NCBI RefSeq assembly: GCF_017894365.1
Contig: NZ_CP059467.1
Span: forward strand, 620,001-684,000
From: Aromatoleum bremense
GTDB lineage: Bacteria; Pseudomonadota; Gammaproteobacteria; Burkholderiales; Rhodocyclaceae
Length of the DNA: 64,000 bases
Direction of reading: 5' to 3'
Below, one piece after another: positions 27,265-36,132 of this stretch (the first letter of the stretch is position 1; the number at the start of each line of letters is the position of its first letter). The notes under the pieces were generated by a model. The model worked only from the letters and a program-made list of their open reading frames with translations, was not told the origin of the DNA and searched no databases. The translations under genes were made by a program, and so were the position numbers.

Positions 27265-29163
27265 ATGACCGCCACCGCCGCCGGGATGCTGATCGGCGCC
27301 AGCTCGGATTTTCTCAAGCGCTTCTCGCCCTTCAACCGGATGGAGCCGCACGCGCTCGACTTCCTCGCCGAGCGTGCAGTGCTGGCGTTTCATGCCCGGG
27401 GCAGCGAGATCCTGACGCCCGAGATGGGGCAGCCGCGGCATTTCCATATCGTCCAGCGCGGCAAGGTGCAGGCGCGCCAGTTCGGCCCGGCAACCGTCAC
27501 GGATTACACGACGATGACGCTCGGGCCGGGCGAATGCTTTCCGATCGGCGCGATTTCGGCACAGCGCCCGTCGACGAACAGCTACGTCGCCGTCGAGGAC
27601 AGCTTCATCTACCAGCTGCCGGCCGAAGACTTTCTCAAGCTCATGCAGATGAGCTCGGTGTTCCACCTGTTCTGCACCCAGTACATCGCCAGTCTGCTGA
27701 ACCAGTCGCGCCAGCAGCTGCAGACGAGTTTCGCGCAGCGCGCCGCCGAGCAGCAGACGATGACCACGCCGCTCGGCGAACTCGTGAAGAAGGAAGCGAT
27801 CTTCGTCACACCCGGAACGTCGATCCGCGCGGCGCTCGAAAAGATGTCCGAAATGCGCCTCGGCTGCATGGTGATCGTCGACGCCGAACAGCGCCCGGTC
27901 GGCATCCTCACGCAGAGCGACCTGCTGTCGCGCATCGTTTTGCCGGCGATCGACCTGCAGCGTCCGGTGAGCGAGGTGATGACCCGCGATCCGCACCGGA
28001 TGCCGGCCTCGGCGTCCGCGTACGACGCGGCGCTCGAGATGGCGACGCATGGCGTGCGCCACCTGCTCGTCACCGACAGCGACGACAGGCTCAAGGGAGT
28101 CGTGTCCGAGCGGGACCTGTTCTCACTGCAGCGCATCAGCCTGCGCCAGGTTCGCGCCGGCATCGAGGGCGCGGAGGACGTCGAGGGGTTGCAGCGGGCG
28201 AGCCGCGACATTCGCCAGCTCGCGCTGAACCTGATCGCCCAGGGCGTCGGCGCCGAACAGCTGACCCAGTTCATCTCCGCGCTCAACGATGCGCTCACCC
28301 GCCGCATCATCGACCTCGCCGCCGCCCGCCACGACATCCACGGCATCGATTACGCCTGGCTCGCATTCGGCTCGGAAGGACGGCATGAACAGACCCTGTC
28401 GTCGGACCAGGACAACGGCGTGATCTTCGTCAGCCCGCCAGACGCCGACAGGGAAGCCCTGCGCAAGCGCCTGCTCGCATTCGCCAAAGAGGTAAACGAG
28501 AACCTCGCGGCCTGCGGCTTTCCGCTGTGCAAGGGCAACATCATGGCGAGCAATCCGGAGCTATGCCTGACGTTCGAGGAATGGCGAGGGCGTTTCGGCG
28601 ACTGGATCCGCGAACCGGACCCGCAGGCGCTGCTCAATGCGTCGATCTTCTTCGATTACCGCGTGCTGTGCGGCAACGAACGGCTGGGCGACCAGTTGCG
28701 CACCTGGCTGAACAACACCGCGCGAGCGAATACGGCTTTCCTGCGCATGATGGCCGTGAACGCCCTGCAGGTCGCGCCGCCGCTCGGCCGCATCCGCGAT
28801 TTCGTGCTCGACGACGACGGCACGATCGACCTGAAAAAATGCGGCGCCCGCCTGTTTGTCGACGTCGCCCGCATCCTTGCGCTGCGCACCGGCGTCGCTT
28901 CGAGCAGCACCGTCCAGCGCCTGCGCCAGGCCGGCGCGAAGATGGGAATGCAGGCCGAGGAAATCGCCGCGCTGATCGACGGCTTCCACTTCATCCAGTT
29001 GCTGCGCCTGCGCTCGCAGCATCTCGAAACCGAACACGATTCGCCGGGCGACAACCGCATCAATCCCGACGAACTCAATGAACTCGACCGTCGCATCCTC
29101 AAGGAAGCGTTTCGCCAGGCTCGCAAGCTCCAACTTCGGCTAAAGCTCGACTACCAGCTATGA
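27265..29163 (+). CDS. cNMP-binding, CBS-domain, DUF294 nucleotidyltransferase-like protein
   Basis: The 632-residue protein has an N-terminal cyclic-nucleotide-binding-like domain (about 20-135), two CBS domains (about 170-285), and a DUF294/GlnD-like nucleotidyltransferase domain with FGSEGRHEQTLSSDQDN near residues 368-384. The Gly-Ser and the two Asp needed for catalysis are intact there. A C-terminal DUF294 helical region completes it. Such proteins are thought to be regulatory nucleotidyltransferases; substrate and ligand are unknown. ATG at 27265 has GGAAGAG upstream. It overlaps the next gene by 4 nt. Confidence 0.9.
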   Translation: MTATAAGMLIGASSDFLKRFSPFNRMEPHALDFLAERAVLAFHARGSEILTPEMGQPRHFHIVQRGKVQARQFGPATVTDYTTMTLGPGECFPIGAISAQRPSTNSYVAVEDSFIYQLPAEDFLKLMQMSSVFHLFCTQYIASLLNQSRQQLQTSFAQRAAEQQTMTTPLGELVKKEAIFVTPGTSIRAALEKMSEMRLGCMVIVDAEQRPVGILTQSDLLSRIVLPAIDLQRPVSEVMTRDPHRMPASASAYDAALEMATHGVRHLLVTDSDDRLKGVVSERDLFSLQRISLRQVRAGIEGAEDVEGLQRASRDIRQLALNLIAQGVGAEQLTQFISALNDALTRRIIDLAAARHDIHGIDYAWLAFGSEGRHEQTLSSDQDNGVIFVSPPDADREALRKRLLAFAKEVNENLAACGFPLCKGNIMASNPELCLTFEEWRGRFGDWIREPDPQALLNASIFFDYRVLCGNERLGDQLRTWLNNTARANTAFLRMMAVNALQVAPPLGRIRDFVLDDDGTIDLKKCGARLFVDVARILALRTGVASSSTVQRLRQAGAKMGMQAEEIAALIDGFHFIQLLRLRSQHLETEHDSPGDNRINPDELNELDRRILKEAFRQARKLQLRLKLDYQL

Positions 29164-29804
29164 ACTGGCTCACGCGACTGCTCTCGAACCGGGCGGACAT
29201 TACCGCGCTCGACATCGCGCTGCGCGAGACGCTGGCGCACTGGCAGGCCGCGCCCGAGCCGGACCTGGGCGTCGCGCACTTCGAAGCCCGCTACGTCATC
29301 GTCAATACCGAGGCGACAGGGCTGGACCTCGACGCCGACCGCCTCCTCGCGGTCGGCGCAATCGCAGTCGATTGCGGACTGCTGCCGCCGACCGAGAGCT
29401 ATTACGCGAGACTCGAACCCGACCCGGCGACCGCGCTGATCAACCTGTTGACCTTCTGCGGCGCGGGTCCGGTCGTGGTTTTCAATGCGGGCTTCAACCG
29501 CACCCTGCTCGAACGCGCCCTCGGCGAACACCTCGGGATCAAGCCGGAATGGACCTGGCTCGATCTTCACTGGCTGCTGCCGGCCCTGTACGGCGAACTC
29601 ATCGATCATCCCGCCCGCCTCGCGGACTGGATGAAAGCGTTCGGAATCGAGACCTTCCAGCGCCACCATGCACTCGGCGACGCGTGGGCGATTGCCCAGC
29701 TGATGCTCGCCGCCCAGGCGCGGGCGCTCGCGCTCGGGCTCAAGACCCCGCGCAGCCTCGCAGAACTGGAGCGCTCGTGCCGCCATCTGAGACGACAGGC
29801 GTGA
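29160..29804 (+). CDS. DnaQ-fold 3'-5' exonuclease homologue with altered catalytic residues
   Basis: This 214-residue protein aligns to the DEDD exonuclease fold. The first motif, normally D-x-E-T-T-G, reads VNTEATG, so the first Asp is Asn49 while Glu51 is kept. The second motif, normally N-A-x-F-D, reads FNAGFNRTLL, so that Asp is Asn113. The third, RHHALGDA, keeps His169 and Asp174. Two of four metal ligands are thus changed, and activity is doubtful. It is translationally coupled (ATGA) to the DUF294 protein, its usual partner, and its stop overlaps the GTG of the next gene. Confidence 0.85.
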   Translation: MNWLTRLLSNRADITALDIALRETLAHWQAAPEPDLGVAHFEARYVIVNTEATGLDLDADRLLAVGAIAVDCGLLPPTESYYARLEPDPATALINLLTFCGAGPVVVFNAGFNRTLLERALGEHLGIKPEWTWLDLHWLLPALYGELIDHPARLADWMKAFGIETFQRHHALGDAWAIAQLMLAAQARALALGLKTPRSLAELERSCRHLRRQA

Positions 29805-30367
29805 AACATCCAGGCGCTGCTCCCCGCGGGACGCTGTCCCGCATCGGCGTCCTCGCCGCGCTGCTGATCGCCCTCGCGTTTGCTGCCGCGACACCTGCAG
29901 CGGCGGCGGAAGAAAGCGATACCCCTGCGGAGAACGGCTCTGTCGACCTGATCGAGCGCTACGGCAACGCCGCTCAGGAACTTATGAACCAGGGGATGGA
30001 GTATCTGGGTATCCGCTACCGCTTCGGCGGAAATTCCCCCGCGACCGGGCTCGACTGCAGCGGCCTCGTGCAGAACGTGTTCCGCAACGCGCTCGGGCTG
30101 AATCTTCCGCGCACCGCGCGGGAAATGGCGCGCCTCGGCGACAAGGTGGGCCTGCAGGACCTGAAACCGGGGGACCTCGTATTCTTCAACACCATGCGGC
30201 GCACGTTCTCGCACGTCGGCATCTACATGGGCGGGGGACGCTTCCTGCATGCGCCGGCAAGCGGCGGCCGGGTGCGCATCGACGAGATCGGGGAGCGTTA
30301 CTGGAGCCAGCGCTTCAACGGCGCCCGCCGCCTGCTGCCGGAAGCCGACGCGCTGCTGCCCCGCTAG
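29801..30367 (+). CDS. Secreted NlpC/P60 family peptidase
   Basis: NlpC/P60 enzymes cleave peptide bonds in peptidoglycan stems. The GTG at 29801 overlaps the preceding stop and gives 188 residues. A hydrophobic export signal spans about 14-37 with an AAAA-type cleavage region. The catalytic residues are visible as Cys86 in TGLDCSGLVQ, His138 in FSHVGIYMG and His150 in FLHAPASGG. A GTG at 29777 is a less likely alternative. The product acts in the periplasm. Confidence 0.92.
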   Translation: MKHPGAAPRGTLSRIGVLAALLIALAFAAATPAAAAEESDTPAENGSVDLIERYGNAAQELMNQGMEYLGIRYRFGGNSPATGLDCSGLVQNVFRNALGLNLPRTAREMARLGDKVGLQDLKPGDLVFFNTMRRTFSHVGIYMGGGRFLHAPASGGRVRIDEIGERYWSQRFNGARRLLPEADALLPR

Positions 30368-30382
30368 ACGGCGGCCCCCCGA

Positions 30383-30718
30383 TCACTTCCTGCGCGTCGC
30401 GCAACCGCCCCGGCAGCCTTCGCAGTCCGCCTGCTCGATGCGGCGCCCGAGCGCCTGCTGCAGCGCGCACACCGACCGGCGGCAGCACACCAGCATCACG
30501 CCCTCGCGGCTGGCGGCCTCGCGAAAACGCTGCATCACGTTGTGTCCGAGAAAATCGGTAAACAGGATCACCATCTGGATGCCTGCCGGCAGCGGCGCGC
30601 TGCGGCGCTGATGCGCGCTGTCGCGCCCGCTGACGTGGGCCGCGATGCGGATGCCGAACCCCGCGAGCACGTCCGGAATGTTGCCGAGGCGGTCGGCGCC
30701 GACGATCAGGGCGTTCAT
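30383..30718 (-). CDS. DUF2325 domain protein
   Basis: This 111-residue protein matches the DUF2325 family: MNALIVGADRLGNIP at the start, then HVSGRDSAHQR, VILFTDFLGHNVM and VMLVCCRRSVCAL. The C-terminus CEGCRGGC adds three closely spaced cysteines that could bind metal. The start at 30718 has AAGGAG upstream. It diverges from the iron-binding protein gene, and a Fur-like box lies directly before its Shine-Dalgarno, suggesting iron control. Function is unknown. Confidence 0.85.
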   Translation of the reverse strand: MNALIVGADRLGNIPDVLAGFGIRIAAHVSGRDSAHQRRSAPLPAGIQMVILFTDFLGHNVMQRFREAASREGVMLVCCRRSVCALQQALGRRIEQADCEGCRGGCATRRK

Positions 30719-30732
30719 GCGAATCTCCTTAG

Positions 30733-30747
30733 TGAGAATTATTCGCA
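30733..30747 (-). promoter_or_regulatory. Fur-like box 1, in front of the DUF2325 gene
   Basis: TGAGAAT-T-ATTCGCA is a 7-1-7 palindrome with six of seven symmetric positions and 11 of 14 matches to TGATAAT-n-ATTATCA. It lies 15 bp upstream of the DUF2325 ATG. Confidence 0.6.
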
Positions 30748-30773
30748 TCCATATTGCCGCTAATACGAATGGA

Positions 30774-30802
30774 TTGCAACTGCGAATTGTTATCGTTATT
30801 AT
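30774..30802 (+). promoter_or_regulatory. Sigma-70 promoter of fbpA with overlapping Fur-like box 2
   Basis: TTGCAA (30774-30779), a 17-nt spacer, and TATTAT (30797-30802) form a good promoter 34 nt before the ATG. A second 7-1-7 site, TGCGAAT-T-GTTATCG (30781-30795; 10 of 14 matches), fills the spacer. Fur bound here would block RNA polymerase when iron is plentiful. Confidence 0.65.
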
Positions 30803-30836
30803 GCCGCCATCGATCCACACACAAAGGCGCCAAGTC

Positions 30837-31856
30837 ATGAAGAAGACCCTCCTTGCCTCCGTCCTGATCGGCCTCGGCCTGACTGCGGTCCACGCACACG
30901 CGGCGGACAACGAGCTGAACCTCTACTCCGCCCGCCATTACCAGACCGACGAAGCCCTCTACCAGGACTTCACGAAGCAGACCGGCATCAAGATCAACCG
31001 CATCGAGGCCAAGGAAGACGAGCTGCTGGAGCGGATCCGCAACGAAGGCGCGAACAGCCCGGCCGACGTGTTCATCACCGTCGATGCGTCGCGCCTGGCG
31101 AAGGCCGACGAGCTCGGCATCTTCGCTCCGGTGAAGTCGAAGGTGCTCGAAGAGCGCATCCCGGCGCACCTGCGCACCGACAACTGGTTCTCGTATTCGA
31201 CCCGCGCGCGCCTGATCGTCTACAACAAGGAAACGGTGAAGCCCGAACAGGTCCAGACTTACGCCAGCCTTGCCAGCCCCGAGCTGAAAGGCAAGGTCTG
31301 CACGCGCTCCGGCAGCCATCCGTACAACATTTCTCTCGGCGCCGCGCTGATCAATCACGAAGGTACCGAGAAGACCGAGAAGTGGGCGCGCGACCTCGTC
31401 GCGAATTTCGCCCGCGCACCGAAGGGCGGCGACACCGACCAGATCAAGGCGGTCGCCGCCGGTGAGTGCGGTGTCGCAATCGCGAACAGCTACTATCTCG
31501 CACGGCTGATGAACTCGACGAAGGAAGAGGACAAGGCGGTCGTCGCGAAGATCGGCGCAGTGTGGCCGAACCAAAAGACTTGGGGCACGCACATCAACAT
31601 CTCCGGCGCCGGGATGCTGAAGCACGCCCCGAACAAGGCTGCCGCCGTCAAGTTCCTCGAATACCTCGCCTCCGACAGTGCGCAGAAGTATTTCGCCGAC
31701 GGCAACAACGAGTGGCCGGTGGTCAAGAGTGTGAAGGTCGTGAACCCGGCGCTCGACGCCCTCGGCGACTTCAAGGCGGACACGCTGCCCGTCGGCGATC
31801 TGGCGAAGACCGCCGCCGAAGCCCAGCGCATCTACGACCGCGCCGGTTTCCGCTAA
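30837..31856 (+). CDS. fbpA: Periplasmic ferric-iron-binding protein of an ABC importer (FbpA-like)
   Basis: The product captures ferric iron in the periplasm and delivers it to an inner-membrane permease. The 339 residues begin with a clear signal peptide (MKKTLLASVLIGLGLTAVHA, then HAADNEL). Family signatures are the mature start LNLYSARHYQTDEALY, the central CTRSGSHPYN, and the tyrosine pair in IANSYYLARL that ligands iron in this family. The cognate permease and ATPase are probably the fbpB and fbpC genes 12 kb downstream. A strong terminator follows. Confidence 0.93.
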   Translation: MKKTLLASVLIGLGLTAVHAHAADNELNLYSARHYQTDEALYQDFTKQTGIKINRIEAKEDELLERIRNEGANSPADVFITVDASRLAKADELGIFAPVKSKVLEERIPAHLRTDNWFSYSTRARLIVYNKETVKPEQVQTYASLASPELKGKVCTRSGSHPYNISLGAALINHEGTEKTEKWARDLVANFARAPKGGDTDQIKAVAAGECGVAIANSYYLARLMNSTKEEDKAVVAKIGAVWPNQKTWGTHINISGAGMLKHAPNKAAAVKFLEYLASDSAQKYFADGNNEWPVVKSVKVVNPALDALGDFKADTLPVGDLAKTAAEAQRIYDRAGFR

Positions 31857-31883
31857 ACGGTATCCGGTATTGCTGATACCACG

Positions 31884-31908
31884 GCCGCCCTGCAGGGCGG
31901 CTTTTTTT
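31884..31908 (+). terminator. Rho-independent terminator of fbpA
   Basis: The palindrome GCCGCCCTGCAGGGCGGC (31884-31901) is followed by seven T, 27 bp after the fbpA stop. Confidence 0.9.
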
Positions 31909-31953
31909 CGTCATCATCTGCCGTATTCCTGCATCCGCAAACGAAGGAGTAAT

Positions 31954-31989
31954 ATGCGCCCTTCGTTCAAGGCAGCACGTCGCTCCTGA
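31954..31989 (+). CDS. Eleven-residue leader ORF overlapping the gspC start
   Basis: ATG at 31954 follows AAGGAG (31944-31949) and encodes MRPSFKAARRS, then TGA. The stop overlaps the gspC ATG as TGATG (31987-31991). GspC has no Shine-Dalgarno of its own, and its frame is closed by a TAA at 31950. The arrangement suggests that ribosomes finishing this small basic peptide re-initiate on gspC. Whether the peptide itself matters is unknown. Confidence 0.5.
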   Translation: MRPSFKAARRS

Positions 31990-32486
31990 TGCTCAAACGC
32001 TTTTCTTCCATGCGATTCGGTCGCTGGCCGGCGACGTTCGCATGGATCGCTGCATTATCGGTTTCGGCGTGGGTCGCAGCGGATTCTTTCCTGCTTTTTG
32101 CCGCCCCCGGGAATATCTCGGCCACCTTCCGTTCCTCGGCCGATCCGGCCACGGCAGCGCAGAAGATCGTCGACAGCGCGCCGCTCGTCGTCGCGACGCG
32201 CACAGCCTCGGGACCGACGGCTGACAGCCCCGCGTACACGCTCATCGGCGTCGCGACCGGATTCGGTAGCGATCGGGGTTTTGCCCTGCTGAAATCCGAA
32301 GGCGGCGGCGTCTTCCCCGCGACCGAAGGGGAAACGCTCGCGCCGCACACCCGACTCGCGAGGATCCATGCCGACCGCGTCGAGATCGAACGCAGCGGCA
32401 TCACCCGGACGCTCCATCTGGAATTGCCGCAATCGCCCGGCAGCTCGCCCGCTGTCGCAACTGCAACTGGAAAACCGGACCGCTAG
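31989..32486 (+). CDS. gspC: GspC, inner-membrane linker of type II secretion
   Basis: GspC connects the inner-membrane platform to the secretin. The 165-residue protein has one N-terminal membrane segment (about 14-38) and a periplasmic homology region with YTLIGVATGFGSDRGFALL near 83-101. It is short and lacks a C-terminal PDZ or coiled-coil domain. It is first in a twelve-gene set, gspC to gspN. The start overlaps a leader ORF stop. Confidence 0.85.
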   Translation: MLKRFSSMRFGRWPATFAWIAALSVSAWVAADSFLLFAAPGNISATFRSSADPATAAQKIVDSAPLVVATRTASGPTADSPAYTLIGVATGFGSDRGFALLKSEGGGVFPATEGETLAPHTRLARIHADRVEIERSGITRTLHLELPQSPGSSPAVATATGKPDR

Positions 32487-32500
32487 CGAACCCTGTGCCC

Positions 32501-34660
32501 ATGACCCTGATGACTCGCGCGCGCGGCCTGCTGTTGACGCTCGGCCTGCTTTCCCTTTCCCCGCTTGCCGTCGCCGCGCAGGACAACACGGTGTCGCTGA
32601 ATTTCGCGAATGCCGAGATCGATGCCGTCATCAAGGCCATCGGCAAGATCTCGGGGAAGAATTTCCTCATCGATCCGCGCGTCAAGGGCACGCTGAACAT
32701 CGTCACGAACACGCCGGTGTCGCGCGACCTGTCATACCAGATCCTGCTGTCGGCGCTGCGACTGCAGGGCTACACCGCGGTCGAGGGGCCGGGCGTGACG
32801 AAGATCGTGCCCGAAGCCGACGCCAAGCTGCACGGCGTGCCGGTCGGCAAGGATGCGCTGCGCGGGCGGGGCGACAGCCTCGTCACGCAGGTCTTTGCGA
32901 TGCGCAACGAATCGGCCACGCAGATGCTCGCCGTCGTGCGCCCGCTGGTGTCGCCGAACAACACGGTCACCGCGTTCCCGTCGAACAACGTGCTGGTGGT
33001 CACCGATTATGCCGATAACGTCGCGCGCATCGCGCGCATCATCGATTCGGTGGACGTTCCGCAGGGCGACGTCCACGTGCTCGAACTCAGGCACGCGGCA
33101 GCGGTCGATCTGGCCGCGACGCTGAACCGCCTGATGAATGACGGGGCCGGAAACGGCAGCGTGGCGAACGCCGGGGACGCGAGCCAGCGCGTGCAGGTCG
33201 TGCCCGACGCGCGCACCAACAGCCTACTCGTCAGGACCGAAAATCCGTCCCGGATCAGCGCGCTGCGCCAGCTCGTCGCGTCGCTCGACCGCCCCGGCGC
33301 GGGCGGCAACATCCATGTCGTCTACCTGAAGAACGCCGAAGCGACGAAAGTCGCGCAGACGCTGAACGGCGCCCTTGCCGGCGACGGTTCGGCACCCTCC
33401 TCGACCGACAGCACTGCCTCGCCCGGCCCGCTGGGCGCGTCGACACCCGACCGGATGACGACGCAGGGCGCAGGCCTCACCCCGGCGACGTACCGCCCCT
33501 CGCCGGAACCCGGCAACGCGTCCGATCGCGGCGGCATGATCCAGGCCGACCCCGTCAATAACGCGCTCATCATCGTCGCGCCGGAAGCGATCTACCGCAA
33601 CCTGCGCCATGTCATCGACCTGCTCGACCGGCGCCGCGCGCAGGTGTATATCGAGGCGCTGATCGCCGAGATCTCGACCGAGCGCGCCGCCGAGTTCGGC
33701 ATCCAGTGGCAGAGCGCGAACACCCCGGGCGCCGGCAGCAGTTCAACCTTTTTCGGCGGCACGAACTTCGGCGGTGCCGGGCAGAACATCATCGGCGCGG
33801 CGCAGAACATCGGCTCGGTCGGCAAGGGGATGAACTTCCTGCTCGGCGGCGGCACGGTAAAAGTCCCGATCAACGGGCAGATGGTCGAAGTCTTCAACCT
33901 CAGCCTGCTGGCGCGCTTTCTCGAAACCGACAGCCGCACCAACATCCTGTCGACGCCGAGCCTGGTCACGCTCGACAACGAAGGTGCGAAGATCGTCGTC
34001 GGCCGCAACCTGCCGTTCATCACCGGCCAGTATGCCAATACCGGCGGCGGCACGACGCCGGCGAATCCGTTCCAGACGATCGAACGCCGCGACGTCGGCC
34101 TGACCCTCGAGGTGCGGCCGCAGATTTCCGAAGGCGGCGCGATCCGGCTCGACATCTACCAGGAAGCCTCGTCGGTCGTGCCGACCCTCGACGACTCGGC
34201 CGGGCCGACGACCAACAAGCGCTCGATCCAGTCGACCGTGCTCGTCGACGACGGCGCGATCATCGCGCTCGGCGGCCTGGTCGAGGACGACTACAGCTCG
34301 GGCGAGGAAAAAGTGCCGCTGCTGGGCGACATCCCCTTCGCCGGCAGCCTGTTCCGCTACGACACGCGACGGCGCACGAAGACGAACCTCGTCGTGTTCC
34401 TGCGCCCGGTGATCCTGCGCAACAGCGACAGCTACTCGGCGATCACCAACGCGCGCTACGACTACATCATCGGGCAGCAGCGCAGCGTCGCCACACCGAA
34501 CGCACTGCTGCGCGGCGAGAACACGCCGCCGGAGCTGCCCGCGCCCGGCAGCCCGGCCCCGGCCGTCCCGGTGTCGCACGCGCCCGCACGCGCCACGCCG
34601 CCGCCCTTCGTCACAACCGCGCCGCAGCCGGGCCGGACTCCGGAGCAGGTCAACCCGTGA
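32501..34660 (+). CDS. gspD: GspD, outer-membrane secretin of type II secretion
   Basis: GspD forms the outer-membrane channel. The 719-residue protein starts with a signal peptide (to about residue 27, ALAVAA-type end), then the N0 domain beginning [19 protein letters not shown], repeated N1-N3 domains, and the C-terminal secretin domain with [17 protein letters not shown] and [13 protein letters not shown] Pro/Ala-rich tail follows. ATG 32501 is my choice; a GTG at 32495 would add two residues. GspE starts within its stop codon. Confidence 0.95.
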   Translation: MTLMTRARGLLLTLGLLSLSPLAVAAQDNTVSLNFANAEIDAVIKAIGKISGKNFLIDPRVKGTLNIVTNTPVSRDLSYQILLSALRLQGYTAVEGPGVTKIVPEADAKLHGVPVGKDALRGRGDSLVTQVFAMRNESATQMLAVVRPLVSPNNTVTAFPSNNVLVVTDYADNVARIARIIDSVDVPQGDVHVLELRHAAAVDLAATLNRLMNDGAGNGSVANAGDASQRVQVVPDARTNSLLVRTENPSRISALRQLVASLDRPGAGGNIHVVYLKNAEATKVAQTLNGALAGDGSAPSSTDSTASPGPLGASTPDRMTTQGAGLTPATYRPSPEPGNASDRGGMIQADPVNNALIIVAPEAIYRNLRHVIDLLDRRRAQVYIEALIAEISTERAAEFGIQWQSANTPGAGSSSTFFGGTNFGGAGQNIIGAAQNIGSVGKGMNFLLGGGTVKVPINGQMVEVFNLSLLARFLETDSRTNILSTPSLVTLDNEGAKIVVGRNLPFITGQYANTGGGTTPANPFQTIERRDVGLTLEVRPQISEGGAIRLDIYQEASSVVPTLDDSAGPTTNKRSIQSTVLVDDGAIIALGGLVEDDYSSGEEKVPLLGDIPFAGSLFRYDTRRRTKTNLVVFLRPVILRNSDSYSAITNARYDYIIGQQRSVATPNALLRGENTPPELPAPGSPAPAVPVSHAPARATPPPFVTTAPQPGRTPEQVNP

Positions 34661-36126
34661 ATGACGCCGCGCCCCTGCCCTACGGTTTTGCCAGCACTCA
34701 CGGCATACTCGTCGCGGGGCGCAGCGACGCGTCGGCCGAACTCGTGCTGCGCGACGACGCGAGCCTCGCCGCGCTCGCCGAAGTGCGCCGCACGCTCGGC
34801 GTCCCGGTCTCGATTACGCGCGTCACGCGCGCGGTGTTCGAGGCGCGTCTGGCCGACGCGTACAACGGCACCGACAGCAGCGCCGCCGAAGTCATCGCCG
34901 ATGCGGGTCAGGATATCGATCTGTCGAAACTGATCACCGAACTGCCTGCGGTCGCCGATCTCCTCGACAGCCAGGACGACGCGCCGATCATCCGCATGAT
35001 CAACGCGCTGCTGACGCAGGCGGTGCGCGACGGCGCCTCGGACATCCACATCGAACCGTACGAGCGCCGCTCGCTGGTGCGGCTGCGCCGCGACGGCATT
35101 TTGCGCGACATCGCCGAAGTGCATCGCGGCCTGCACGCGGCGATGGCGTCGCGCATCAAGATCATGGCGAACCTCGACATCGCCGAAAAACGCTTGCCGC
35201 AGGACGGGCGCATCGGCCTGCGGCTCGCCGGGCGCCAGGTCGACGTGCGCGTGTCGACGCTGCCGACAACGCATGGCGAGCGCATCGTGCTGCGCCTGCT
35301 CGACAAGAGCACGGCGCAGCTCGGGCTCGATGCGCTCGGCATGGCACCGGACACCCGCGCCTCGTTCGGCGCGCTGCTCGGGCAGCCGCACGGCATCGTG
35401 CTGGTGACCGGCCCGACCGGCTCCGGCAAGAGCACGACGCTGTACGCGGCGATTCAGTCGATGGACGCCGCGCGGATGAACATCGTCACGGTCGAAGACC
35501 CGGTGGAATACGACCTGCCCGGCGTCGGCCAGATCCAGGCCAATCCGCGCATCGACCTGACGTTCGCGAGGGCGCTGCGCGCGATCCTCCGCCAGGACCC
35601 GGACGTCATCATGATCGGCGAGATCCGTGACCTCGAGACGGCGCAGATCGCGGTGCAGGCGAGCCTCACCGGCCATCTCGTGCTCGCGACGCTGCACACC
35701 AACGACGCGCCGTCGGCCGTCACGCGCCTCGCCGACATGGGCGTCGAACCGTTCCTGCTCGCCTCGACCTTGCGCGGCGTGCTCGCGCAACGGCTGGTGC
35801 GCCGGCTGTGCCCGGCGTGCCGCGAGGCGGCGCCGGCCACCGCCTCGGAGGCCGCCGCGTTCGGCGACGCCTGCCCGGCGACGCTGTGGACCGCGCACGC
35901 CTGCCCCGCCTGCAGCCACACCGGCTACAGCGGCCGCAGCGGCCTCTACGAACTGCTCGTCACCGACGAGGCGCTCGCACGGCTGATCCACGACGGCGCG
36001 GACGAAGCGCAGCTGCGCGGACACGCCCGTCGCGCCGGCACCCGCAGCCTGCGCGACGACGGCCTGCGTTATCTCGCGGACGGCCTCACGTCGGCCGAAG
36101 AGCTGCTGCGGGTGACGAAGGACTGA
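34657..36126 (+). CDS. gspE: GspE, cytoplasmic ATPase of type II secretion
   Basis: GspE powers pseudopilus assembly. The GTG at 34657 overlaps the gspD stop (GTGA) and gives 489 residues. Walker [10 protein letters not shown] is at 252-260, the Asp box [14 protein letters not shown] follows, Walker B is in [12 protein letters not shown], and the His box is [13 protein letters not shown] zinc-binding tetracysteine (CPAC and later CPAC, about 387-422) is present as in canonical GspE. Confidence 0.96.
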   Translation: MNDAAPLPYGFASTHGILVAGRSDASAELVLRDDASLAALAEVRRTLGVPVSITRVTRAVFEARLADAYNGTDSSAAEVIADAGQDIDLSKLITELPAVADLLDSQDDAPIIRMINALLTQAVRDGASDIHIEPYERRSLVRLRRDGILRDIAEVHRGLHAAMASRIKIMANLDIAEKRLPQDGRIGLRLAGRQVDVRVSTLPTTHGERIVLRLLDKSTAQLGLDALGMAPDTRASFGALLGQPHGIVLVTGPTGSGKSTTLYAAIQSMDAARMNIVTVEDPVEYDLPGVGQIQANPRIDLTFARALRAILRQDPDVIMIGEIRDLETAQIAVQASLTGHLVLATLHTNDAPSAVTRLADMGVEPFLLASTLRGVLAQRLVRRLCPACREAAPATASEAAAFGDACPATLWTAHACPACSHTGYSGRSGLYELLVTDEALARLIHDGADEAQLRGHARRAGTRSLRDDGLRYLADGLTSAEELLRVTKD

Positions 36127-36132
36127 CGCCGC

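Noticed and set aside
33706..34656. Plus-strand frame joined in frame ahead of gspE
   Set aside because: It overlaps gspD completely; the GTG at 34657 overlapping the gspD stop is the natural gspE start.
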